This document shows positions 23,709 through 32,840 of a stretch of DNA of 64,000 bases, piece after piece. The translations under genes and the position numbers were made by a program. The notes below the pieces were generated by a model. That model did no database searches and was not told the DNA's origin. It worked only from the letters and a program-made list of their open reading frames with translations. Location of the stretch: the NCBI RefSeq assembly GCF_047601505.1, contig NZ_JASGJD010000001.1:2728001-2792000 (forward strand), read 5' to 3'. Source of the stretch: Cloacibacterium sp047601505 (lineage in GTDB: Bacteria > Bacteroidota > Bacteroidia > Flavobacteriales > Weeksellaceae). How positions within the stretch are numbered: the stretch's first letter is position 1; every line of letters begins with the position of its first letter.

Positions 23709-26567
23709 TTATTGATAAGATTCAATAGGCTCACAAGTACAAACTAAGTTTCTATCTCCGTAAGCTTCTTCAATTCTAGACACCGAAGCAAAGAATTTGT
23801 GTGTTCTCACCCATTCTAACGGATAAGCAGCTTTTTCTCTGCTGTAAGGTTTGTCCCAAGCATCAGAAATTACTACTTGCTCTGTGTGCGGTGCATTTTT
23901 CAATACATTGTTATGAGCATCAGCTTTACCTTCAGCAATTTCTTCAATTTCAGATTTTATAGAAATTAAAGCTTCTGCAAAACGGTCTAGTTCTTCTTTA
24001 GATTCAGATTCTGTAGGCTCTATCATTAATGTACCCGCAACAGGGAAACTCACTGTAGGCGCATGGAAACCATAATCCATTAATCTTTTTGCAACATCTG
24101 CCACTTCTATTCCTAGAGGTTTAAACTGACGGAAATCTACAATACATTCGTGAGCTACTCTACCGCTTTGGTTAGCATATAAAATTGGGAAATGTTCTGC
24201 TAATACTTCTTTTAAATAATTAGCATTCAAAATTGCATATTCTGTAGATTTTTTAAGACCTTCAGCACCTAACATTTTGATGTAAGCATAAGAAATATTG
24301 AGAACTAAAGCAGAACCATAAGGTGCCGCAGAAACCGCATCAATTCCATTTTCGCCACCCGTTGGGATGTTAGGATTTTTTGGCAAGAAAGGAACTAAAT
24401 GCTTCGCTGCACAGATTGGCCCAACACCAGGTCCACCACCACCGTGAGGAATCGCAAAAGTTTTGTGTAAATTAAGGTGACAAACATCTGCACCAATATT
24501 TCCCGGAGAAGTAAAACCAACTTGTGCATTCATATTCGCACCGTCCATATAAACTTGTCCGCCATTATCATGAATAAGATTGGTAATTTCTTTTACGTTA
24601 GCATCAAAGAAACCATAAGTAGAAGGATACGTAATCATTAAAGCAGATAAATTGTCTTTATGTTCTTCTACTTTAGCTTTTAAATCTTCAAAATCAATTT
24701 CTCCATTTTCAAGATTTTTCACTACTACTACTTTTAAACCAGCAATTACTGCAGAAGCAGGGTTGGTACCATGTGCAGATTGAGGAATAAGGCAGATATT
24801 TCGGTGTCCTTGTCCGATAGATTTTTGATATGCTCTAATCACCATTAACCCAGAATATTCTCCTTGTGCACCAGAATTTGGCTGAAGAGAAGTTCCTTCG
24901 AAACCTGTAATTTCGGCTAAATATTTCTCTAACGACTGAATTAATCTTTGGTAACCTTGAGCTTGTTCTACAGGAACAAAAGGATGAATAGCGCCCCAAT
25001 TTTCCCAAGAAAGCGGAATCATTTCGGTAGCAGCATTCAGTTTCATTGTACAAGAACCAAGAGAAATCATAGAATGGGTAAGACTAAGGTCTTTTCTTTC
25101 TAAACGCTTGATGTAGCGCATTAAATCTGTCTCTGTATGATATTTATTGAAAACTTCTTCTTTTAAAATCTCGTCTTTTCTCAATAATTCTTGAGGAATA
25201 GAATACTCTTCTTTCAGAGTCAATTTAAAACCTTGTTTTTGTTTGTAATGAGCAAGAGAATCAACCAATTTATTAATCTTGTCGATAGTAGTAGTTTCAT
25301 TTAAAGAAATACTTACAATACCTTCTGAGAAATAGTTTAGGTTAATTTTATGGTCAATTAAAAATCTTTTTAAATTCAATTTTTCAGATTCTGAAAATTT
25401 AATTTTCACTGTATCAAAAACAGGGTCTTTTACAATTTCGTATCCTAAAATTTGAAGAGCATCTCTTAGAGCATTGGTTTTGTAATGAATTTGGTCTGCA
25501 ATAAATTCTAATCCAGCTTTACCGTGATATACCGCATACATACTCGCCATTACTGCCAAAAGAACTTGCGCAGTACAGATATTAGAAGTTGCTTTTTCAC
25601 GTTTTATATGCTGTTCTCTTGTCTGTAAAGCCATTCTTAAGGCACGTTTGCCATACATATCCTGAGAAATCCCAATAATTCTTCCCGGTATATCCCTTTT
25701 ATAATCTTCTTTACATGCAAAAAAAGCAGCGTGAGGACCACCATAACCTAGAGGAATACCAAATCTTTGAGAAGTTCCTACGGCACAATCTGCTCCCATT
25801 TCTGCAGGAGATTTTAATTTAACCAAAGCCAAAGGGTCACAAGCTACGGCAACTTGAAGATTTTGAGATTTTACATTTTTAATGAACTCTGTATAATCTA
25901 AAACAATTCCGTTTTTGCCTGGATATTGCAATAAAGCACCAAAGAAAGAAGCATCTGCTGAGAATGTTTCGTGGTCTCCAATAACGATTTCAATGCCAAG
26001 ACCTTCAGCTTTTGTAGTAAGAACGGCAATTGTTTGAGGCAAAACCAATTCTGAAACAAAAAATTTATTCGCTTCGGCTTTTTTCTGGTCTTTTGTTCTA
26101 TTGCTGAAGAACATGTTCATCGCTTCTGAAGCCGCAGTAGATTCGTCTAGCAAAGAAGCGTTGGCAAGGACAAAACCTGTAAGATTGGTAATTAACGTTT
26201 GATAATTAAGCAAAGCTTCTAATCTGCCTTGTGCAATCTCTGCCTGATATGGTGTATAAGCCGTGTACCAGCTAGGATTTTCTAAAATATTTCTTTGGAT
26301 GGCACTAGGCAAAATACTATTGTGATATCCAAAACCAATGTAGGTGTCGTAATCTAAATTTTTCTCTGCCAATTCCTTAGAGCGTTGAAGCATTTCGTAT
26401 TCTGAAAGTGCTTCTGGAATATCCAAATCTTTGGTAAGACGGATGGCATCTGGAATGGTTTGAGAGATAAGTTCATCAATAGAAGAAACGCCAATTTTAC
26501 TTAGCATTGCTCTTCTATCAGCATCATTTAGATTAATGTGACGATTCACAAACTGCTGTGTGTTCAT
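23709..26567 (-). CDS. gcvP: Glycine dehydrogenase (decarboxylating), P protein
   Basis: The 952-residue single-chain P protein decarboxylates glycine with PLP and passes the aminomethyl group to lipoyl-GcvH. Two homologous halves are visible. The PLP lysine is in CHLNLHKTFAIPHGGGGPGVGPI in the C-terminal half. LGSCTMKLNAATEMIP and the N-terminal GFGYHNSILPSAIQRNILENP are family hallmarks. Length matches other full-length GcvP proteins. gcvT and gcvH are not in this window, as is common in flavobacteria where the system is dispersed. Confidence 0.96.
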   Translation of the reverse strand: MNTQQFVNRHINLNDADRRAMLSKIGVSSIDELISQTIPDAIRLTKDLDIPEALSEYEMLQRSKELAEKNLDYDTYIGFGYHNSILPSAIQRNILENPSWYTAYTPYQAEIAQGRLEALLNYQTLITNLTGFVLANASLLDESTAASEAMNMFFSNRTKDQKKAEANKFFVSELVLPQTIAVLTTKAEGLGIEIVIGDHETFSADASFFGALLQYPGKNGIVLDYTEFIKNVKSQNLQVAVACDPLALVKLKSPAEMGADCAVGTSQRFGIPLGYGGPHAAFFACKEDYKRDIPGRIIGISQDMYGKRALRMALQTREQHIKREKATSNICTAQVLLAVMASMYAVYHGKAGLEFIADQIHYKTNALRDALQILGYEIVKDPVFDTVKIKFSESEKLNLKRFLIDHKINLNYFSEGIVSISLNETTTIDKINKLVDSLAHYKQKQGFKLTLKEEYSIPQELLRKDEILKEEVFNKYHTETDLMRYIKRLERKDLSLTHSMISLGSCTMKLNAATEMIPLSWENWGAIHPFVPVEQAQGYQRLIQSLEKYLAEITGFEGTSLQPNSGAQGEYSGLMVIRAYQKSIGQGHRNICLIPQSAHGTNPASAVIAGLKVVVVKNLENGEIDFEDLKAKVEEHKDNLSALMITYPSTYGFFDANVKEITNLIHDNGGQVYMDGANMNAQVGFTSPGNIGADVCHLNLHKTFAIPHGGGGPGVGPICAAKHLVPFLPKNPNIPTGGENGIDAVSAAPYGSALVLNISYAYIKMLGAEGLKKSTEYAILNANYLKEVLAEHFPILYANQSGRVAHECIVDFRQFKPLGIEVADVAKRLMDYGFHAPTVSFPVAGTLMIEPTESESKEELDRFAEALISIKSEIEEIAEGKADAHNNVLKNAPHTEQVVISDAWDKPYSREKAAYPLEWVRTHKFFASVSRIEEAYGDRNLVCTCEPIESYQ

Positions 26568-26710
26568 AGATTTAATACGTGTTGATTTTTTACTTTTATT
26601 AGGTTTGTAAAAATACGAAAACTTTGTGTAATGCTCAAATTTAGAATTTTAAAGAAAATTTCTTTTCTCTTGCTTTAAGCATTCAATTATCTATGATACT
26701 ATGAGATTAT

Positions 26711-27352
26711 CTATTTCTCAGAAAAATAAATTGCAAGTGCTGCAATAATGAGAAGCATCAAAAAAACGAACCATTTTTTTGATTGCTTTTTTCGTTTAGA
26801 AATTGTTTCAGATGACGTTTTAGGCGTTACAAATTCTGTATTTTTTTCTAATTTTTCATCATTTAAAATTTCAGAAATGGTAATACCTTGCACCGCAGTT
26901 TTGTGTAGAAAAGTATTGGTAGCGTGTAAAATAATTTGAAATTTACCTTCTTTGTCAAATTCCTTTATTCTGAATTTTCTTTCGCCTTGCGATTTTTCTA
27001 ATCCAAAAGGAGTAATTTTCACAAAATCAGCATCATACGTTTGCCAATAGATGGTAATCTCGTCGCCTTTTTTGGCTCTAATTGTACTGGCATTAAAATT
27101 TTTAATTTTTGGAGGCAAAACAGATTTGTAACTTCTTTGAAACTGGCCATAACTTTGGTCATAAATCTTGCGTCTTTCGGCATCAATTAACGTTTCATAA
27201 GCTTCTTGAATTTCTCTGAAACGCTCGGTAAAAAACTCATCATTTTCGTTTTTATCAGGATGATATTTGAAAGACAATTTTCGGTACGCTTTTTTTATTT
27301 CGTCTTCCGAAGCGTTTGGCTTAATCCCGAGAAAATAATAATAGTCTTTCAA
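26711..27352 (-). CDS. J-domain protein with C-terminal membrane anchor
   Basis: About 213 residues. The N-terminal J-domain (KDYYYFLGIKPNASEDEIKKAYRKLSFKYHPDKN) contains the HPD motif that stimulates DnaK ATPase. A middle beta-rich region (about 80-165) and a single C-terminal hydrophobic segment (WFVFLMLLIIAALAIYFSEK) follow, so it is probably tail-anchored with the J-domain in the cytoplasm. I place the start at a TTG at 27352 because a -7 promoter motif lies at 27378-27385, inside the longer reading that begins at an ATG at 27406. Without G/F or zinc-finger regions it is not DnaJ itself. Confidence 0.8.
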   Translation of the reverse strand: MKDYYYFLGIKPNASEDEIKKAYRKLSFKYHPDKNENDEFFTERFREIQEAYETLIDAERRKIYDQSYGQFQRSYKSVLPPKIKNFNASTIRAKKGDEITIYWQTYDADFVKITPFGLEKSQGERKFRIKEFDKEGKFQIILHATNTFLHKTAVQGITISEILNDEKLEKNTEFVTPKTSSETISKRKKQSKKWFVFLMLLIIAALAIYFSEK

Positions 27353-27377
27353 TGGATGATGAATGATTGATTGAGGA

Positions 27378-27385
27378 CAAAAATA
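27378..27385 (-). promoter_or_regulatory. -7 promoter element of the J-domain gene
   Basis: CAAAAATA reads TATTTTTG on the minus strand. The transcript would begin near 27372, 20 nt before the TTG at 27352 and downstream of the ATG at 27406, which decides the start. Confidence 0.55.
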
Positions 27386-27418
27386 GGGAAAATTTATTTG
27401 CAACAAAAAAAAGGAAAC

Positions 27419-27835
27419 CTACAAGTTTCCTTCCATATAATTTTTAAATTGATTCAAAATGCTTTGCCAACCTTGTTCTTGCATTTCTATAGCATTAATT
27501 TGTTCAGGTTCGAAACGCTCGAAAATTTCGGTAGTATTTTCGTCAATTTCATTAAAAAATATTTCCACTTTTCTGCCATCTTCTATAAAATATTCTATTT
27601 TTTGAAGCGGAATAATTTCGGTGTACGTTCCATGAAAAACAAAACTTGCCGATTTGTCTTTTGCAGCCATTGTGTAGAAAAATTCTCCACCAACTTCCAG
27701 ATTATTTTCAGCTCTTGGACAATGCCAACTTTCGTGGGCAAAATTCCAGTGAACGATATGTTCTGCTTTGGTAAAAAAGTCCCAAACTTTTTCTATTGGT
27801 GAATTGATGGTTGTGTTTACTATTAATGGTTCCAT
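27419..27835 (-). CDS. SRPBCC (AHSA1-like) protein
   Basis: A 138-residue START/Bet v 1-fold protein of the Hsp90-activator-like group: VNTTINSPIEKVWDFFTKAEHIVHWNFAHESWHCP at the N terminus, GGEFFYTMAAKDKSASFVFHGTYTEI in the middle, and the closing EMQEQGWQSILNQFKNYME helix are typical. Members bind small hydrophobic ligands; the ligand is unknown. It lies between the J-domain gene and the SnoaL-like lipoprotein gene on the same strand, without obvious functional linkage. Confidence 0.85.
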   Translation of the reverse strand: MEPLIVNTTINSPIEKVWDFFTKAEHIVHWNFAHESWHCPRAENNLEVGGEFFYTMAAKDKSASFVFHGTYTEIIPLQKIEYFIEDGRKVEIFFNEIDENTTEIFERFEPEQINAIEMQEQGWQSILNQFKNYMEGNL

Positions 27836-27877
27836 TTTAAAGTTAGAAGTTAAAAATTAGAAGTTAGAGGTTATATT

Positions 27878-28333
27878 TTATTTAGAATTATCAAAATAGG
27901 TGTAATCTTTGGTTATTTTTCCGTTTTCTATGGTAAAAATGGTACAAATAGGCAATTGAAATCTGGATTTATCTGGCAAAGTTCCAGACGCTACAAATTC
28001 TACAATTACGTTTTTATCACCCGAAGGATAAACAGCAACTACAGAATCTTTTACATCACCAAACTGTTGCTGCAATGCGGTATATTCTTTTACAATTTGC
28101 GTTTTCAATTTTTTTTGAGCAACCATACCAGAAGCAGGTTCTTTAAATTCTGCATTTTCGATGTACAAATCTGCCATTTTTTGCCAATCGTGATTATTGA
28201 AATGTACAAAAAGTTCTTTGGCAACTTTTTCGTTATTTGCAGAATTACTTTCCGAGATTATTACTTTTTCTTCGTTTTGTTTGCAAGAAAACACGAAGAA
28301 AGCCAAGGATAAAAACAATAAATTTCTCATCAC
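27878..28333 (-). CDS. SnoaL/NTF2-like lipoprotein
   Basis: A 151-residue protein with a lipoprotein signal (MMRNLLFLSLAFFVFSC, lipidated cysteine at residue 17) and an NTF2-like cone fold, shown by VAKELFVHFNNHDWQKMADLYIENAEFKEPASG and a C-terminal FQLPICTIFTIENGKITKDYTYFDNSK. Such domains are often ester-cyclase-like or ligand-binding; no catalytic residues can be assigned. It is exported and probably anchored to the outer or inner membrane. Confidence 0.75.
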   Translation of the reverse strand: MMRNLLFLSLAFFVFSCKQNEEKVIISESNSANNEKVAKELFVHFNNHDWQKMADLYIENAEFKEPASGMVAQKKLKTQIVKEYTALQQQFGDVKDSVVAVYPSGDKNVIVEFVASGTLPDKSRFQLPICTIFTIENGKITKDYTYFDNSK

Positions 28334-28366
28334 AAAATATTTTTAAGTTTTACCAAAGATAAAAAA

Positions 28367-28391
28367 AGCGTACTCAAAAAAAGTACGCTTC
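28367..28391 (-). terminator. Terminator of tpx
   Basis: AAGCGTAC (28367-28374) pairs with GTACGCTT (28384-28391) over a 9-nt loop. On the minus strand the stem is followed by a run of T, so it ends the tpx transcript. Confidence 0.85.
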
Positions 28392-28414
28392 TATTAAAAA
28401 ATTACAAATTGCTA

Positions 28415-28912
28415 TTATTTAACTGCTTCTAAAGCAGCTGCATAGTTTGGTTCTTGAGCAATTTCTGGCACTTGTTCGGTATATTTTACGGTACCGTTTT
28501 CGTCCAAAACAATTACTGCTCTGCTTAATAAACCTTTAAGTGGAGAATCTGTAATGGTTAAACCATAAGTTTCGCCAAAATTGCTTCTAAAATCTGAAAG
28601 ATTAATCACATTTTTAAGACCTTCAGCAGCGCAAAATCTACCCAAAGCAAAAGGTAAATCTTTAGAAATATTAAGAACTACTGTATTTTCTAAAGAATTT
28701 AAATCTGCATTAAAATGTCTTGCAGAAGCAGCGCAAACTCCAGTATCAATACTTGGAAAAATATTAAGAACTACTTTTTTTCCAGCAAAATCAGAAAGAG
28801 ATTTTTCTGATAAATCTTCTGCTACCAATGTGAAGTTTTGAGCTACAGAACCTACTTCAGGAAGGTTTCCTGTGGTATGAATTTCATTTCCTTGTAATGT
28901 AATACTTGCCAT
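28415..28912 (-). CDS. tpx: Thiol peroxidase (Tpx, atypical 2-Cys peroxiredoxin)
   Basis: A 165-residue peroxiredoxin that reduces hydroperoxides with thioredoxin. The peroxidatic cysteine is C60 in DTGVCAASARHFN and the resolving one C94 in RFCAAEGLKNV, the characteristic Tpx spacing. The N terminus (ITLQGNEIHTTGNLPEVG) matches the family. The usual TPVC at the active site is TGVC here, a mild variation. A TATCTTTG motif upstream (28936-28943) marks its own promoter, and a terminator separates it from the next gene. Confidence 0.94.
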   Translation of the reverse strand: MASITLQGNEIHTTGNLPEVGSVAQNFTLVAEDLSEKSLSDFAGKKVVLNIFPSIDTGVCAASARHFNADLNSLENTVVLNISKDLPFALGRFCAAEGLKNVINLSDFRSNFGETYGLTITDSPLKGLLSRAVIVLDENGTVKYTEQVPEIAQEPNYAAALEAVK

Positions 28913-28935
28913 GTTTTTTTTATTTTAATCTTAGT

Positions 28936-28943
28936 CAAAGATA
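28936..28943 (-). promoter_or_regulatory. -7 promoter element of tpx
   Basis: CAAAGATA reads TATCTTTG on the minus strand (TAnnTTTG), 23 nt before the tpx ATG. Confidence 0.6.
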
Positions 28944-29012
28944 TTATTTTTAAATGGAAAAGAAATAATGTATTTATAAATTGATTCGTTTCATAATTTC
29001 TATAAAAATCCC

Positions 29013-29020
29013 TAAATTTG
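29013..29020 (+). promoter_or_regulatory. -7 promoter element of icd
   Basis: TAAATTTG matches TAnnTTTG 40 nt before the icd ATG. tpx and icd are divergent with separate promoters about 75 nt apart. Confidence 0.6.
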
Positions 29021-29060
29021 CTAACTTCTTAATTTTTAACAAATAAAAACTGAAAAATAA

Positions 29061-31277
29061 ATGTCTTTATCTAAAATTTATTACACCCTTACAGATGAAG
29101 CTCCTATGTTGGCAACTCATTCTTTTTTGCCAATTGTAAAGGCTTTTACTCAATCTGCAGATATTGAGATTGCTGTTCCAGACATCTCTCTTTCTGGAAG
29201 AATTTTAGCTAATTTCCCGGAATTTTTAAAAGAAGACCAAAAAATTGGTGATGCTTTAGCAGAATTGGGAGAATTGGCAACAAAACCAGAAGCTAATATT
29301 ATTAAATTGCCTAATATTTCTGCTTCTATTCCTCAGTTAGAAGCTGCTATTTCAGAATTGAAAGCTAAAGGATTTGCGATTCCTAATTATCCTGCAGAAC
29401 CAAAAACTGAAGACGAAAAAGCTATTAAAACTAAATATGCAAAAGTTTTGGGAAGTGCTGTAAACCCAGTTCTTAGAGAAGGAAACTCAGACAGACGTGC
29501 CCCAAAAGCAGTGAAAAACTACGCAAAAGCAAATCCTCATAGAATGGGAAATTGGGCATCTGACAGCAAAACAGACGTTGCACACATGAACAATGGAGAT
29601 TTCTATGGTACTGAAACTTCTACCACTCTAGAAAATGCTACGAAATACAAAATCGTTTTCAAAGGAAATGATGATTCTGAAAAATTATTGAAAGATTTTG
29701 CTCCTTTAAAAGCTGGCGAAGTGATAGATTCTTCTGTAATGAATCTTAATGCTTTGAAATCTTTCGTTAAAGATGCGATTGCAGAAGCTAAAAATAGAAA
29801 TGTATTGCTTTCTGCACATCTTAAAGCTACTATGATGAAGGTTTCAGACCCTATTATTTTCGGGGCAATTGTAGAAACTTTCTTTAGTGAAGTTTTTCAA
29901 AAATATGCAGAAACTTTCAAATCTTTAGATATTAACCCAAACAATGGTTTAGCAAATTTATACGATAAAATTGCAGGCATTCCTCAGGAAGCAGAGATTA
30001 AAGCAGACCTAGAAAAAGCACTAGAAAACAGACCAAGAGTTGCTATGGTAAATTCGGACAAAGGAATTACCAACTTCCACGTTCCAAGTGATATTATTGT
30101 AGATGCTTCTATGGCAGCGCTAATACGAGGTGGCGGTAAAATGTGGAACAAAGAAGGGAAAGAAGAAGATACGGTTTGTATCATCCCAGACCGTTCTTAT
30201 GCTGGTTTTTACCAAGCTTGTATTGATGATATGAAAGCGAACGGAAAACTAGACCCTACAACGATGGGTTCTGTTCCTAACGTTGGATTGATGGCTCAAA
30301 AAGCTGAAGAATATGGTTCTCACGACAAGACTTTCCAAATTTCTGGAGAAGGTGTAGTGAATGTTGAAGACGAAAACGGAAATATTCTTCTTTCTCAAAA
30401 AGTAGAAAATGGTGATATTTTCAGAATGTGTCAAACTAAAGATGCTCCAATTCAAGATTGGGTAAAATTGGCGGTAAACAGAGCAAGATTATCTGATACA
30501 CCTGCTATTTTCTGGCTAGACAAAGGAAGAGCTCACGATGCTGAAATCATCAAAAAAGTAGAAAAATATCTTAAAGATTACGACACTACAGGTCTAGACA
30601 TCAGAATTTTGGATGTAAAAGACGCTATGACGGAAACTTTAAAAAGAGCAAGAGAAGGTAAAGATACCATTTCTTGTTCTGGAAACGTTTTGAGAGATTA
30701 TTTAACAGACCTTTTCCCAATTCTAGAACTAGGAACTTCTGCAAAAATGCTTTCTATTGTACCGTTGATGAATGGTGGTGGTTTATTCGAAACTGGCGCT
30801 GGTGGTTCTGCACCAAAACACATCGAACAATTTATAGAAGAAGGATATTTAAGATGGGATTCTTTGGGTGAATTTTTGGCACTTCAAGCCTCTTTAGAGC
30901 ATTTGGCTCAAACTCAAGGAAACCAGAAAGCTCAAATTTTGGCAGATGCTTTAGACGAAGCGAACGCTAAATTCTTAGCAAATGACAAATCTCCTGCAAG
31001 AAAAATTGGAGGAATAGACAATAGAGGTTCTCATTTCTATTTGGCAACTTATTGGGCTGAAGCTTTGGCTGCTCAAACAAAAGATACTGAAATTGCGGCT
31101 AAATTTGCTCCTGTAGCAAAAGCAATGCAAGAAAATGAAGCAAAAATTAATGAAGAATTAATTGCGGCACAAGGTTCTGCTCAAAACATCGAAGGTTATT
31201 ACAGACCCAACGAAGCAAAAACTTATGCTGCTATGAGACCATCTGCTACACTTAATGCAATTGTAGATGCGCTATAA
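29061..31277 (+). CDS. icd: NADP-dependent isocitrate dehydrogenase, monomeric type
   Basis: The 738-residue protein is the monomeric IDH-II class, unrelated in length to the dimeric enzyme of about 420 residues. It converts isocitrate to 2-oxoglutarate with NADP+ in the TCA cycle. Hallmarks are YTLTDEAPMLATHSFLPIV at the N terminus, LREGNSDRRAPKAVKNYAK (isocitrate-binding region), and GGGLFETGAGGSAPKHIEQF. Strong codon bias and its own promoter suggest high expression. A terminator follows immediately. Confidence 0.96.
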   Translation: MSLSKIYYTLTDEAPMLATHSFLPIVKAFTQSADIEIAVPDISLSGRILANFPEFLKEDQKIGDALAELGELATKPEANIIKLPNISASIPQLEAAISELKAKGFAIPNYPAEPKTEDEKAIKTKYAKVLGSAVNPVLREGNSDRRAPKAVKNYAKANPHRMGNWASDSKTDVAHMNNGDFYGTETSTTLENATKYKIVFKGNDDSEKLLKDFAPLKAGEVIDSSVMNLNALKSFVKDAIAEAKNRNVLLSAHLKATMMKVSDPIIFGAIVETFFSEVFQKYAETFKSLDINPNNGLANLYDKIAGIPQEAEIKADLEKALENRPRVAMVNSDKGITNFHVPSDIIVDASMAALIRGGGKMWNKEGKEEDTVCIIPDRSYAGFYQACIDDMKANGKLDPTTMGSVPNVGLMAQKAEEYGSHDKTFQISGEGVVNVEDENGNILLSQKVENGDIFRMCQTKDAPIQDWVKLAVNRARLSDTPAIFWLDKGRAHDAEIIKKVEKYLKDYDTTGLDIRILDVKDAMTETLKRAREGKDTISCSGNVLRDYLTDLFPILELGTSAKMLSIVPLMNGGGLFETGAGGSAPKHIEQFIEEGYLRWDSLGEFLALQASLEHLAQTQGNQKAQILADALDEANAKFLANDKSPARKIGGIDNRGSHFYLATYWAEALAAQTKDTEIAAKFAPVAKAMQENEAKINEELIAAQGSAQNIEGYYRPNEAKTYAAMRPSATLNAIVDAL

Positions 31278-31303
31278 GATTATAAATTTTAGACTATAAA
31301 TAG

Positions 31304-31325
31304 AACTCCCGAAATTTCGGGAGTT
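31304..31325 (+). terminator. Terminator of icd
   Basis: AACTCCCGAAA and TTTCGGGAGTT form a perfect palindromic stem followed by TTTTA, a classic intrinsic terminator just after icd. Confidence 0.9.
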
Positions 31326-31404
31326 TTTATATTTTAAAGATAAAACTAAATCCTTATAACTATAAAAAATTAGTATTGAATAGCTTTTTATTCAACGTAA
31401 AAAA

Positions 31405-31851
31405 TTAATTAAAACAAATATCAAACTGATTCTTTTTATTAAAAAGTGAACTTAAAGACACTAGTATTATAAAAGGAACCGTCAATGTAAAGTTAAACTG
31501 TATCTCTTTAAAAAATAAAGAAAAACAAATAACAAAAGCATAAACAATTAAAAAACCTATAAGAAATCCTTTAATTGCCTTTTCTAATTTTTCATTTGCA
31601 GGACTCCAAAAATAACTCTCTTTAATTCCTACTGGCAATATTGGTTTTTCTGAGTTTAAGTCAAAATGCTTTTCTACCACAGAATAATCACTTTTAATTA
31701 CAATCTTATGATTTCCTAAACTTGTTATATAATCCAATTTTGGAGTTCTTTTATCTAAACTTCCTATAAATATATCATCTAAAAATACCTCATATCGGTT
31801 ATTCTTAAACAAAGCTCTTCTAGTAAGTTTTAATTTTAATTTTCCGTTCAT
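31405..31851 (-). CDS. Hypothetical membrane protein, last gene of the sigma-factor operon
   Basis: A 148-residue protein of unknown family. The first 70 residues form a probable beta domain (KLKLTRRALFKNNRYEVFLDDIFIGSLDKRTPKLDYITSLGNHKIVIKS), like the small 'carboxypeptidase-like' or PEGA-type folds that display a conserved LGxHxIxI. Two hydrophobic segments follow (about 95-112 and 119-136). It begins 17 nt after the 45-residue membrane ORF and probably belongs to the same transcript as the sigma factor. Confidence 0.65.
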   Translation of the reverse strand: MNGKLKLKLTRRALFKNNRYEVFLDDIFIGSLDKRTPKLDYITSLGNHKIVIKSDYSVVEKHFDLNSEKPILPVGIKESYFWSPANEKLEKAIKGFLIGFLIVYAFVICFSLFFKEIQFNFTLTVPFIILVSLSSLFNKKNQFDICFN

Positions 31852-31868
31852 CTGTTAATGATTAAAAA

Positions 31869-32006
31869 TTAATGAGTAATGTAATATAAAAATTTCCCGA
31901 ATTCATATCCTAAATGATATAATGTAAACGCTAAAAAAATTATCAAAAAAATAATTTTCAAGGAAAAATATTTTAGCAACTTATCAACTTCATTTCTTGT
32001 TTTCAT
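31869..32006 (-). CDS. Small membrane protein of 45 residues
   Basis: A short ORF: MKTRNEVDKLLKYFSLK, then one hydrophobic helix IIFLIIFLAFTLYHLGY, then EFGKFLYYITH. It starts 12 nt after the stop of the putative anti-sigma gene and ends 17 nt before the next gene, filling an otherwise unexplained gap, all on the same strand. The amphipathic N terminus plus single helix suits a regulatory or modulatory membrane peptide. No homologue is recognised; operon position is the main support. Confidence 0.55.
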   Translation of the reverse strand: MKTRNEVDKLLKYFSLKIIFLIIFLAFTLYHLGYEFGKFLYYITH

Positions 32007-32018
32007 ATTATTTGTTTT

Positions 32019-32840
32019 TTATTTCCCAAAAAGTTCTTTTGCATCTAGAACGTTATATTTCGCGCCAAAATAACCTGCTGCAAATCCCACCAATCCAGAT
32101 AGAATAAATAAAATGATAAAAGAAATAACCATCCAAATTAAAAAATTAATTTGCAATCCTTTGTCTCCGAATTTCTTTTCAAAAAACACTTTTGATTTAA
32201 AATATAATGGATTTTTAAAATTATAATCAATATTGAGGATTTTTCTGTCCACATCAAAAGTATCGTCTTCGTTTAAACTTTGGATAAGAGACGAAATTTC
32301 GTTGATGTACTTTCCGTACAATTCTTTGAGCCAAATTTTACCAACGATATACAAGAAAAAACACGTAAAAAAGAAGCTAAAACTAAAGATTAAAATTTGC
32401 GTTTGATTTCTCAATGTAAAATGAGTTGAAACCAATAAAACACAAACTAAAATCGGAATAAAAGCAATGTAATACGATTTATACAACTCTTTATGAATCA
32501 CCAATTCGCTTCTTAAATTCAACAAATGATAATTGGTAGTGAGGTTTACTTTTGAAATAATTTGGTACAACTTAAAAAATTTAGCAAAGTAATAAGCTGT
32601 AATTCCAATTCCCAATAAAATTAGAAAAATGATGATAAAACGGTCTTCGTTTTTAATGATAAAAGGAAAAAAAACAGCAATTATCAATACATAACTCACA
32701 ATGGAATACCAAAATTCCATTTTCATGTTTCGTCTAATTTTTTCTAAAGGATTGTTTATTTTATGCTGATGGTCTAAAGAAATTTCGGGTGCCGAAACCT
32801 CTTCATTTTGCCATTGTTTTTGTAATTCATCAAAATTCAT
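32019..32840 (-). CDS. Membrane protein, putative anti-sigma factor
   Basis: A 273-residue protein with a short cytoplasmic N terminus (MNFDELQKQWQNEEVSAPEISLDHQHKINNPLEKIRRNMKMEFWYS) and four hydrophobic segments (about 48-62, 68-88, 123-141 and 148-166), then a soluble stretch and a final segment near 232-256. The first gene of the operon, an ECF sigma factor, overlaps it by 11 nt. This pairing is common in flavobacteria, where such proteins are taken as membrane anti-sigma factors, although no zinc anti-sigma motif is present. Confidence 0.75.
   Translation of the reverse strand: MNFDELQKQWQNEEVSAPEISLDHQHKINNPLEKIRRNMKMEFWYSIVSYVLIIAVFFPFIIKNEDRFIIIFLILLGIGITAYYFAKFFKLYQIISKVNLTTNYHLLNLRSELVIHKELYKSYYIAFIPILVCVLLVSTHFTLRNQTQILIFSFSFFFTCFFLYIVGKIWLKELYGKYINEISSLIQSLNEDDTFDVDRKILNIDYNFKNPLYFKSKVFFEKKFGDKGLQINFLIWMVISFIILFILSGLVGFAAGYFGAKYNVLDAKELFGK

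Noticed and set aside
24835..25053. Open frame on the minus strand within gcvP
   Set aside because: It overlaps gcvP in another frame, and gcvP is unmistakable over the whole stretch.
29984..30455. Minus-strand open frames within icd
   Set aside because: They are antisense to a full-length monomeric isocitrate dehydrogenase with strong codon bias, which creates such frames.
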